Origin: Septoria linicola
Lineage: Eukaryota > Ascomycota > Dothideomycetes > Mycosphaerellales > Mycosphaerellaceae
DNA length: 64,000 nt
Direction: 5' to 3'
Assembly: GCA_024114885.1 (NCBI GenBank)
Contig: CP099422.1
Span: 2,046,001-2,110,000, forward strand
In this document: piece by piece, positions 56,392-64,000 of the stretch
How positions within the stretch are numbered: the stretch's first letter is position 1
Layout of the letters: each line of letters opens with the position of its first letter
Position numbers and translations under genes: made by a program
The notes under the pieces: model-generated
The model's input: the letters and a program-made list of their open reading frames with translations, nothing else
Told to the model about the DNA's origin: nothing
The model's database searches: none

Positions 56392-56742
56392 ATGCCCTTC
56401 CCCACGTGGAACAAGCTTCATCTTCACGACGATCTTCTTCACAATATTCACACAACAGTCATGGCGCTGGAAAGGAAAGCTTTCGAATTTTTTCTCACAA
56501 GATCTGAACCTGAACCTGAAGAGCCTCCTGAGGCTCAGATTGCACGTCTGCGAGGCAAGAACAAAGTTTTGCGGAACAAACTTGGCTGGAAGCAATTGTC
56601 TTTTGACAATGTGGACCTTGAAGGCTCGTTCAAAAATTACTGGATGCTTCAGAAGTTGAAGGAGGAGAACCTGGAACTGGAAGCGAGGATCGCGGAGATG
56701 GAAAGGGAGTTTGCCTTCGAAAGAGGATCTGGATGGTGGTAG
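56392..56742 (+). CDS. Small coiled-coil protein, possibly continued in another frame
   Basis: A 116-residue frame with internal Met at 56461 (MALERKAFEFFLT). The second half is a clear coiled coil: EAQIARLRGKNKVLRNKL and LQKLKEENLELEARIAEMER, rich in Glu, Lys and Leu. It ends with SGWW at 56742. A different frame continues from about 56705 to a TGA at 56879 with protein-like text (GGTRLPPGAVRDLESALLQI, AAEKRAAAGLGRRSDGR), suggesting a lost or gained base or an unrecognised splice. Family unknown. Confidence 0.5.
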   Translation: MPFPTWNKLHLHDDLLHNIHTTVMALERKAFEFFLTRSEPEPEEPPEAQIARLRGKNKVLRNKLGWKQLSFDNVDLEGSFKNYWMLQKLKEENLELEARIAEMEREFAFERGSGWW

Positions 56743-56904
56743 TTGTGGTGGTACAAGATTGCCTCCGGGCGCTGTAAGAGATTTGGAATCTGCCTTGCTT
56801 CAGATCGCAGCAGAGAAACGTGCAGCTGCTGGCCTGGGTCGCAGATCAGATGGAAGGTTGCTTTTCGAAAGATCTGAATGAATCGAACGATCTGAACGAT
56901 CTAA

Positions 56905-57225
56905 ATGGTCGGACGGGATCGTCTTAACTGTCTGTCAGCGTTGGAAATGTGCTATGAAGATACAAATGCTGGAGTCCTGCTCTGGAAAGTTTCGACTATG
57001 GATGAGTCCGAGACTGGCAGATGCGAGGTCGACCGCAAAATGCTTAAGGAGCTGGAGAACAGAGTCACGAAGCTTCAGGCAGACACCGAGAATAGTATCA
57101 ACGAGGGCGAAGTCCTACGAAAGAATGTCGCAGTGCTAGGCACGCTTGTTCATGAGCACACGAATGCGATTGAGCAGCTACAGGAGAGAATCACGGGGCT
57201 CGAGATGGCACGTCTCTGGAGTTAG
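56905..57225 (+). CDS. Small coiled-coil protein
   Basis: A 106-residue frame from ATG 56905; a later Met at 57000 (MDESETGRCEVDRKML) would give about 75 residues. The segment LKELENRVTKLQADTENSIN and THE run LVHEHTNAIEQLQERITGLE have heptad spacing. It lies just downstream of another small coiled-coil gene on the same strand; they may be exons of one gene or recent relatives. Function unknown. Confidence 0.45.
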   Translation: MVGRDRLNCLSALEMCYEDTNAGVLLWKVSTMDESETGRCEVDRKMLKELENRVTKLQADTENSINEGEVLRKNVAVLGTLVHEHTNAIEQLQERITGLEMARLWS

Positions 57226-57451
57226 GTCGCGGGCCGAGGAGTGCGAAAGTGAGGTAGTAAGTGAAAGATCGTGCATTAGCTTCGCACTTGCCTTGCCAAA
57301 TCTCATTCACCGTCGCGACTTCACTTCCGCCGTCGCGGCTTCACTTTTGCGATTCCACTTCTCAACCTTTAACACTCACGACTTCCACGAAAACCTTTCC
57401 AAAATCAACCACACAACGCAACACAACAGCATACCGTCAACTGCGCCGAAC

Positions 57452-58435
57452 ATGGGCAAAAGCAAGAGGAAGAAGGCTGCCAAAGTGCCTGAAGTGGCTT
57501 CCTTCATGCCACTCGATAGCGCTACTGCACTTCAGCTTCGCGACATCGGTTCAAAGAAGCCTTCTGCAGATTTCGAGGTCGGCGCCTCCGCACTCTATCT
57601 CACCGACGAAGAACGTGCGGATGTGGAGGCATTTCGCGATCGTTACAACCAGTATCAGGCTGATTCGAAGAAGCGCGCACTTGCAAAAGCCTTCCGCATT
57701 TTGGATCTACCGCCAGAGGTGCGAGTGAGAATTTACGAGATTTTGTTCGAAGAAGAACAGTTTCAAGGTCATTCACGCAACAAAGACCACCGAGTCGGGC
57801 ACGTACTCGCCTTCGCTATCACGCCAGACATTGCGCGCGTCTGCCGCACTTTCCGCAAAGAATGCCTACCGCTGTTCTTTGCGAGCCACGAGTTTGTAGT
57901 CCCAGTTGGAACTAACCTCAACTACCGTGGCATCCTGCGTAAGACCGGGGCTAAACCAAGATTTTGGGCCGATAGACAAGTTGAGGCAGTTGCCAAGCGC
58001 TCAGGCGTTCTCAACTTCAAGAAGCCGGTGAAGGATGCTATTCGCTTCATTGGCGACGATGCGGTGTTCAGGAACATCAAGTTCCGAGTCTATGAAGCAG
58101 AGTGGTGGACCTTCAACCGCAGTTTGAAACGCTGGGCGGACCAGTATGCTATCTTACAATGTCGCATCACATTCCGAAGAGGTCAGCTTCACATCGATGT
58201 AAAGGAAGATGATTGGCATCCAGCGCTTAAGTCAAAATTCCAGGGCTTCCACCACAACCGTACAGAGGCCGAGCCAGAAGACGTACAAGTCATGGTCGAT
58301 GAGTTCCGCCGCATAGTCGCTGAGATTGAGTCCAAGGAAGGCTGCAAGGGTTTGAAGCTGAAGGACATCGAGAGAATGGTGAAGGTATTCCGCCTGAAGC
58401 CCCCTGGGGTAAAGGATTACACGAAGGTGGAGTAG
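57452..58435 (+). CDS. F-box-like domain protein
   Basis: Single-exon protein of 327 residues starting at ATG 57452 (MGKSKRKKAAKVPEVASF), which has a basic, nuclear-localisation-like head. The frame is open upstream to 57146, but this part is CT-rich leader. The F-box-like helix is FRILDLPPEVRVRIYEILFE, followed by ITPDIARVCRTFRKECLPLF, the usual second block of this dothideomycete family. The C-terminus is Lys-rich and ends LKPPGVKDYTKVE. Similar in type, though not in sequence, to the genes at 32950-34591 and 35476-36444. Substrate recognition in ubiquitination is inferred. Confidence 0.75.
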   Translation: MGKSKRKKAAKVPEVASFMPLDSATALQLRDIGSKKPSADFEVGASALYLTDEERADVEAFRDRYNQYQADSKKRALAKAFRILDLPPEVRVRIYEILFEEEQFQGHSRNKDHRVGHVLAFAITPDIARVCRTFRKECLPLFFASHEFVVPVGTNLNYRGILRKTGAKPRFWADRQVEAVAKRSGVLNFKKPVKDAIRFIGDDAVFRNIKFRVYEAEWWTFNRSLKRWADQYAILQCRITFRRGQLHIDVKEDDWHPALKSKFQGFHHNRTEAEPEDVQVMVDEFRRIVAEIESKEGCKGLKLKDIERMVKVFRLKPPGVKDYTKVE

Positions 58436-59026
58436 GATGATGGTGACTATGAGGAATAGCCGCTACACCATCGTATTCACGCTTGTGTACACGCGATCAT
58501 GTAACAGGCAGGTTCAGCATAGTCGCTGCAATGAAGAAGAGTAATTGGGCTGGGGTGGAATGCAGGGAGGGGCGAGGACGACACAGTCAGCATTCAAAGC
58601 TCCACGATGATCTTCACTACAAGAGAAGCCAGCACATGATGGCCGAGACTCGTTCGCGGACTGCGCCAACACCAACCAAAGTCACGCTCGAACTTCCCTC
58701 GACGAAGACAGGGCGCGGACCCTGGCACCTGCACGCTTTCCCCAGCTTCTGGCATAACTATCAGGCATCACATATAGATTCAGAATTGAGCTCTCACCAA
58801 ACGAGAATTGTTGCTGGCACAATCGATGTTGTACTCTCGCGTACTTGCAGACACGCCTTTGAGTACACACGATCGATCCTATCTCGATCTCTGAAGACAC
58901 AGTCTCACCGTACCACCGGTTGCGTTTGCCAGATCTCTGACACTTTCACACAGAAATAGACATACACATTCCCTTCTCAGTCGGTCCTACCCCTCCTCAT
59001 CAACTATCACTATTCTTACCCACACC
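58436..59026. other. Intergenic, no convincing gene
   Basis: A 591-bp gap. A 158-codon plus-strand frame (58483-58959) has no domain and a composition like untranslated sequence. The right end is a CT- and CA-rich leader before the small gene at 59027. Confidence 0.45.
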
Positions 59027-59275
59027 ATGTCCAGCAACACTCACAACACTCACAACACTCACAACAACAACAACACCTCCGACCGCGCTGGACAGCTCAA
59101 CGAGCACGACCAGCTACAGACTTTCCAGCACACAGCACAAGTGACACTGGACGCAAATGAATTGCTCCAAGGACAAGTCGCCAGTCTGCGGGATATGCTA
59201 GGAGGCTATCAGGCGTGCCAACGATGTAGACAATGTCGTGATCGTGTTCATCAGCGACGAGCCTCTGCGTCGTAG
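59027..59275 (+). CDS. Small hypothetical protein with Asn/His/Thr repeat
   Basis: An 82-residue frame from ATG 59027 preceded by a fungal-type CT/CA leader. The head is NTHNTHNTHNNNN, encoded by AACACTCAC-type repeats; the rest is polar and helical (LDANELLQGQVASLRDMLGG) and ends in CQRCRQCRDRV, with closely spaced cysteines that might bind metal. No homolog is recognised. The repeat may expand or contract by whole codons. Confidence 0.45.
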   Translation: MSSNTHNTHNTHNNNNTSDRAGQLNEHDQLQTFQHTAQVTLDANELLQGQVASLRDMLGGYQACQRCRQCRDRVHQRRASAS

Positions 59276-59366
59276 ATGATAGTAGAGGTGGTAGTATTCT
59301 GCAGTACTTACGCTACGCAGTCCCTCGTCAAGCGCACTTCATTCCGTCATACATAAGACTCTTCTA

Positions 59367-62165
59367 TCACGCTTTGCTATCATTGACACTCCCCCTCCCA
59401 GGCCGATCTGTAGCCGGACCCGCAGTCCTCAACGTCTGCGCCTTTTCCTTCTCAGCGGGCTTTCTGCGCCCTCTCCTAACAGGCGCATACACCTCGTTGA
59501 AGTTCATTGCAATGGCCAAGAATCTCATGTCGCTATCGGGTTGATACGCCAGGTCGCCGAGCAAGATGTTGACTTTCGCTTTGAAGTCTACCTCAAGTGA
59601 CTTGAGCCTCTGCCGTAATTGGTCGAGCATGTTTCGCTCGCCGTCCATGCCGCCTTGAAGAGGCAGAAGTGGCGGGATGGGAGAATCCGTCTCTCGTTCT
59701 CGGAGCCGATCTCGGGTGTTCTTGCTCGCTGTAGGATATAAAGGCGAAGGAGCTGATTCCTCGTCGGCTTCTGTTATGCCCCATCGGCCGGCACGACTTC
59801 GTGTCTCGATTTTAGCGGCCACGTCTTGTCGTCGCGTGAATTCTGCCACGCTATAGCTATACAGACTGTCAAGCGCATCGCGGTATGCTAGCATCAGCTT
59901 GAATAGCTCGTGAAGTTGTGTTGTGAAGTCCAGGCCCACCATCCCGGATGCGCCAAGAAGACCTTTGCGAGTGATGTTGCGCAAGTATTCTGTGTGCGCA
60001 TTGATCAAGGTGTCCAGCGTAGCGTCTGACTTCTGCATATTGGATTGCAGGTCTGCCCATCCTTTTTCTATCACTTCGAAGAGGACATAGTACTGGAGCT
60101 GGTCGATAAAGTGTATCATCTCGGCCAATCTCCCTCGTGCAGATTTCCAATCAGCTCCAAGCTTGTCGCTGACTGCAGCAAGCACTCCTCTCGCACCTGT
60201 TTGCAGCCTTCGCCATGTCGTTGAGAGCGCGAACTCTACGCGCTTGACTCTCCATAGGAAGTTGAACACTTTGAGATACTGACGTCCAGCCCAGGGTGAC
60301 ACGATGACGTCCAGAGGCGCATCGACACGATATTCCAGTGTGAAAACGTCCCAGCCAATTTCTCCGTGACTAAGTTCCAACATGCGAGCATCTAGACGTC
60401 TCAGTACGTCCGCATTATCGTATTGTGCGTTGGAGTTTCGTATCGCATGCTCCAGCTGAGCTGTAAGTGTATGGCGATATTGGCTGTTAGCAGGACGATC
60501 AAGGTTCTGCGAAAGAGATTCCATGAGTAAGGCGATAAAGTCTCCCTGTCCCAATAGCAGATACTTCTTCATAGCCTTCAGGTGTGTCGAAAGCGCGAAC
60601 TTGGTCTCAAGGAGAGTCATCAGTCGGGCCATGACAGTCTTGTATGCCTCATCTATGCTTGCCGAGAGCGTTGCCGTGTCGCCATATTTGAGCTCTTTGG
60701 AAGCGGATTTACTGTACGATTCCACCCACGCACTATCACCGCACGCGTACCGAATGAAGTTCAAGCTCTTGCCGATCAGATAGACACGGTTTGCGAATTC
60801 AGAGCTCATGATCGTCGGTATCATAGCTTCCTGCAGGCGATACTTCTGCTCCCAAACGCTTGTCGCGCCTCCTTCCTCATCCGGATTCTCAACCACAAAG
60901 TACTCCTGGTAGGGATCTTCGAGTTCGCCATCGTAAATCCATGCGCGCAGCATGTGGTAGAAAGGACGAGTCACTTGGGTGAGGAGACGCTCTGCGAAAG
61001 TGTGAACGAACGGATCGCCATGCTGGGACGAGAATGTGTGTATCAGACTGATGAGCTCGCCGCCCTTTTTGCCTTTGGCAGACTCGACCATCATGCTCAT
61101 CAGTCGCAAGCCCAGTGTAGCTTCCCTCGTCCACACTAGACAACGCTTGAGGGTCACGCCGGCTTTTCCCAGTCCTCCATCCGGCTTTGCGTCGTCCAGC
61201 TGGGCCAGCGCACGTCTGATTTGACCTTCGAGGGTTGCGACCAGGCTCAAGTACGACCGCAGCTCTTGACCTATGGCGCTTCGAAGACTCTGCCCGACTA
61301 GGCCCCCTTCGTTCGACTCCACGAAGTCGGAAAGCGATCTGTACAGCAAGGACGGCTCCGCAAGCTGATGGAGTAGTGCAATGAGAGGTACTGGCAGGGT
61401 TGTCGGCAGTCTCAGGCTCTTCTTATCTGCGAATGGTAAATTGGTAGATGAGAGACCTTGCAGCGTGAAGGGCAGGTCCCTGAGCAGCGCAGACTCTGAA
61501 GGCTGCAGACTTCCTGCCAACGTCATGACGGGCGACGAAGGCTGCGGTGTGCCATTCGCCTGCTCCTGTGTGCTGGGCCGGGAGGGGACTGGCCTTTCGC
61601 GATCGCGTATAGTGCTCTGTCTGTCCGACTGCTCTGGATCTTGCGCTCGGGGCTGTCGTGGGAGGCCATGCCTCGCGAAGGCGTCATTGAACACCTCGCG
61701 CCTCTCCGCTGCCTCATCCTCTTGCTCATCGTTCTCCTCCCCGTCCTCTTCGGATTGCTGCGCCCGTGGAGTCGTCACCTCCGGCAAGCCATGGCCGTTC
61801 CTATTCGTGCTTCTGCCCAGACCATTGTCCTCTCCTACCCGCAGCAAAAAGTATAGTATGGCCCATTTGTTGTTCAGCACCGGCTGAGTCAACAGCCTCG
61901 AGTATAGATTGCCAAACGCGGTGGCCTGCACAGCACCACCTTCTCGGACCAGCTTCCTTCGGATCAAGTCGGCCGCTTGGTTGACATCGTCTACTGGCAG
62001 AGGCTCATTCTCGCCCCGATCGATCAGCCTCGTTGCGACCTGATGTGCATCTTCCCAGCGCTGGTCGGCACTTTCCTCGTCTTCGCCCGGTTGTTGTGGA
62101 GGCACGAGCCGCTCAAGAAGAGACTGCAGCGCGTTGTCCACGCGTTCTTGTTGGCTGCGCGACAT
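59367..62165 (-). CDS. SPC98: Gamma-tubulin complex component GCP3/Spc98
   Basis: Microtubule-nucleation subunit at the spindle pole body, 932 residues in one exon from ATG 62165. The N-terminus is helical and then disordered (charged 140-210). The GRIP1 region begins with the fungal GCP3 hallmark ESALLRDLPFTLQGLSSTNL and EPSLLYRSLSDFVES. The middle has RPFYHMLRAWIYDGELEDPY and EYFVVE, a GCP signature. GRIP2, which binds gamma-tubulin, includes KKYLLLGQGDFIALLMESL, the WDVFTLEYRVDAPLDVIVS block, VFNFLWRVKRVEFAL, and MIHFIDQLQYYVLFEVIEKGW (last stretch lists 21 residues in the family; here residues MIHFIDQLQYYVLFEVIE are shown). Length and order are normal; no lesion was seen. Confidence 0.93.
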   Translation of the reverse strand: MSRSQQERVDNALQSLLERLVPPQQPGEDEESADQRWEDAHQVATRLIDRGENEPLPVDDVNQAADLIRRKLVREGGAVQATAFGNLYSRLLTQPVLNNKWAILYFLLRVGEDNGLGRSTNRNGHGLPEVTTPRAQQSEEDGEENDEQEDEAAERREVFNDAFARHGLPRQPRAQDPEQSDRQSTIRDRERPVPSRPSTQEQANGTPQPSSPVMTLAGSLQPSESALLRDLPFTLQGLSSTNLPFADKKSLRLPTTLPVPLIALLHQLAEPSLLYRSLSDFVESNEGGLVGQSLRSAIGQELRSYLSLVATLEGQIRRALAQLDDAKPDGGLGKAGVTLKRCLVWTREATLGLRLMSMMVESAKGKKGGELISLIHTFSSQHGDPFVHTFAERLLTQVTRPFYHMLRAWIYDGELEDPYQEYFVVENPDEEGGATSVWEQKYRLQEAMIPTIMSSEFANRVYLIGKSLNFIRYACGDSAWVESYSKSASKELKYGDTATLSASIDEAYKTVMARLMTLLETKFALSTHLKAMKKYLLLGQGDFIALLMESLSQNLDRPANSQYRHTLTAQLEHAIRNSNAQYDNADVLRRLDARMLELSHGEIGWDVFTLEYRVDAPLDVIVSPWAGRQYLKVFNFLWRVKRVEFALSTTWRRLQTGARGVLAAVSDKLGADWKSARGRLAEMIHFIDQLQYYVLFEVIEKGWADLQSNMQKSDATLDTLINAHTEYLRNITRKGLLGASGMVGLDFTTQLHELFKLMLAYRDALDSLYSYSVAEFTRRQDVAAKIETRSRAGRWGITEADEESAPSPLYPTASKNTRDRLRERETDSPIPPLLPLQGGMDGERNMLDQLRQRLKSLEVDFKAKVNILLGDLAYQPDSDMRFLAIAMNFNEVYAPVRRGRRKPAEKEKAQTLRTAGPATDRPGRGSVNDSKA

Positions 62166-62869
62166 GGGAAGGTGCGCGCATGTTCGTTATGGATGCATCA
62201 ATCATCGGGTGACGCGCATCACTTTCGTGTTTGGGCGGTGCATATACAACTCGCGTTGTTTGTGGGACGACCTGGAAGTGGGGTCCAGCTCAAGAGAGAA
62301 ATCCAGTCGCATGTGAAAGAGCACATGTCATGCAACACCATGCACAAGAACAAACACAAGCAATGTTGAAGATGTATATTTCATGATTGGCCTCACTATT
62401 CGTAGCATCTCGCCCAATTGCTTTTGAGCCTCAATGTCGTTTACCCCCGTGTAATCGAAGCGACTTCTTGTACCTTGCATGCTGCCGCCGCCACCACATG
62501 GCACGCCCACTTGACCTCTCTCACCCCGAATAACGCCAGTCTCGCCATCTGTGCATCTGGTCTCTGCTTCCTGCTTCGCCAAACGCACCTGACCCGCAAG
62601 CAAAATAGAACCCCACTCAATCATCTACAGTGCCAGAAGTACAAAGTTGCAATTTGCTTATTTCGTATCATGCCACCCGTACACAACGGCAAGTCTGCTG
62701 CCATGAGGCGTCTTGGGTGACATGTTCAGATACCTTGAAGGCGACTCGAAGCTGTGAGCTGTGCCTTCAAAGGACCGATCGCCACATCGCTCGGATGAGT
62801 CAGAGGACTCCTAGCTGTGCCACAGTTAGACCTCTTGCTGGAGGCAAGAAAGTGCAGTGGGCACTTTGC
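62166..62869. other. Intergenic, no gene seen
   Basis: This 704-bp region lies between the GCP3 start and the AtfA stop. Short frames on both strands lack domains. It should hold the GCP3 promoter and the AtfA 3' end. Confidence 0.5.
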
Positions 62870-64000
62870 TTACCTCCTCTGCATCTGAGCCTGCGCCATC
62901 TGTCCTTGGCCCATGCCAGGTCCTCCTTGACCCATAGCCATTCCGTACGGGTTGGCGTAGTGCTGTGTGTCGCCAGCAATCTGTTGCATCGCCATACCGG
63001 AAATGCCTTGAGCCTGCGACACAGGACAATCTTTGTGGGCGAGCAGCAATGTCTTGAGGCCAACAATCTCTTCGCGCAGTTGTGTGACGGTTGCGGCAAG
63101 CGCGTCGTTCTCCGTGCTAAAGATTTCGACCTTTTGCTGGAGGTTAGCCAGCCACTGCTTCTTCCGCTGACGGCACTTGAGGGCGGCGACACTGTTGTCA
63201 CATTAGTAATGTTCACCAAGCTGAGCAGAAAAAGAAGTCTTACCGGTTCCGCTCAAGGAAGTTCTTGCGCTTCTCCTCGTCTGTCATCTTCTTTCCGTCT
63301 TTGCCCATCTCCTCAGCCTCGGGGCTCATGTCATCCATATCTTCGGGCTCCTCTGATTGTGTGCTAGCACGAGCCTTTTTGTTGGCTGCTTGCTTGACAG
63401 TGCCCTCTTCGTTCTTTCTCTTACCATTGGCCGCGCCCTTGCCGGCTGCACCCTTCTTGCCGCGAGCGCCACGCAGATTGGCCTTGCTGTCCTCTTCCGA
63501 GTACTGGTCTGCGTGTTCGGTACTGCCCGAGAGGTTGCTTCCGATGCTACCCTTGTTGCGCTGGTCTTGTTGCATACCCGGCTGGTACCCTTGTTGCGAC
63601 ATGGGATAGCTGGTCGCGTTCCGCTGTTGTTGCTGCTGCTGACCACCAGCTTGTGCGAGCATGAACAGGCCGTTGGCTGCCTCGTTGCTTTGGTGGGAGC
63701 CAAAAGGATCCTGGTTGTCTTGCTGAGCGCCCTGTCCGTTGGGGTTGTACGGCTTGCTATCGAGGTCAGGTTGAATGTTCGGATTCTGCTGCGCCTGAGA
63801 TGTCGCAGATTGGCCGAGGCCATAGGTATTCTGCGAGTTCTGAGTGCGTGCGTTCATGGCGGTACGGTGGAAATCGAGAGTGCCAGGAGTGGCGCCTCCA
63901 CTCTGTAGGGAGTTATAGAGAGCCTGTGAGTTGGGCGATGGCTGCGGGAACATAGACCCGCCACCACCGGGCGTCAGTCCAGTTCTGAGCGAAGATTCGT
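62870..64000 (-). CDS. atfA: AtfA/Atf1-type bZIP transcription factor (5' end cut by window edge)
   Basis: CREB/ATF-family stress regulator acting below the Hog1/Sak MAP kinase. The frame is open to base 64000, reading LRTGLTPGGGGSMFPQPSPN, the conserved AtfA N-terminal block, so translation starts outside the window. Then GGATPGTLDFHRTAMNA, a Gln-rich part, and a Lys/Glu-rich linker (KRKNEEGTVKQAANKK) follow. The basic region NFLERNR/VAALKCRQRKKQWL is split by a 52-bp intron (63192-63243). A leucine zipper follows (LQQKVEIFSTENDALAATVT) and the tail AHKDCPVSQAQG is the family hallmark. The stop at 62872-62870 overlaps a GTAAGC motif, so a further exon by splicing cannot be excluded. Visible part about 359 residues. 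Confidence 0.94.

Overview
The window looks like nuclear DNA of a filamentous ascomycete, most likely a dothideomycete. Genes are split by short GT-AG introns (46-62 bp), base composition is balanced, and there are fungal-specific families: a Zn2Cys6 regulator, an AtfA-type bZIP, fungal lipoxygenase, F-box-like proteins and small secreted proteins. The species is not recognised. I found no tRNA, rRNA, transposon or CRISPR array.

Layout. 1-3218: TBC-domain Rab GAP (minus, cut by the left edge). 4920-8292: alpha/beta hydrolase followed by a Zn2Cys6 regulator. 9031-11355: a defensin-like secreted peptide and two divergently transcribed small genes that appear to be paralogs. 11356-13765 is gene-poor. 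13766-21759: peptide transporter, a secreted protein with an in-frame stop, Npr2, and a decayed myo-inositol-type transporter. 21917-26929 (minus): B3/B4-domain protein, membrane-anchored lysozyme-like protein, Rieske/FAD oxidoreductase. 26930-30521 is gene-poor with one decayed secreted-protein gene. 30522-43320: Laa2-like AP-1 accessory protein, two F-box-like proteins, dsRNA-binding protein, atypical kinase, lipoxygenase. 44196-49392: MFS exporter and glycerate kinase. 50795-64000: conserved housekeeping block with BIR1, TAM41, small coiled-coil genes, an F-box-like gene, the gamma-tubulin complex protein GCP3/Spc98 and AtfA (cut by the right edge).

The conserved genes cover vesicle traffic (Gyp-type GAP, Laa2), TORC1 nitrogen signalling (Npr2), mitosis (Bir1, Spc98), mitochondrial cardiolipin synthesis (Tam41) and stress transcription (AtfA). 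Between them lie accessory genes for nutrient uptake, oxylipin formation and secretion. No convincing biosynthetic cluster is visible; the hydrolase-regulator pair is the only hint of a local pathway.

The most notable observations are: (i) a novel-looking pair of small divergent paralogs sharing one intergenic promoter region; (ii) a CS-alpha-beta (defensin-like) secreted peptide; (iii) a membrane-anchored lysozyme/SLT-like protein; and (iv) an unusual number of otherwise intact genes with one isolated lesion. The lesions include single-base frameshifts in NPR2, TAM41 and the hydrolase, and in-frame TGA codons in two secreted-protein genes and the transporter. These may be true pseudogenisation, recoding or residual assembly errors; sequence alone cannot separate these.
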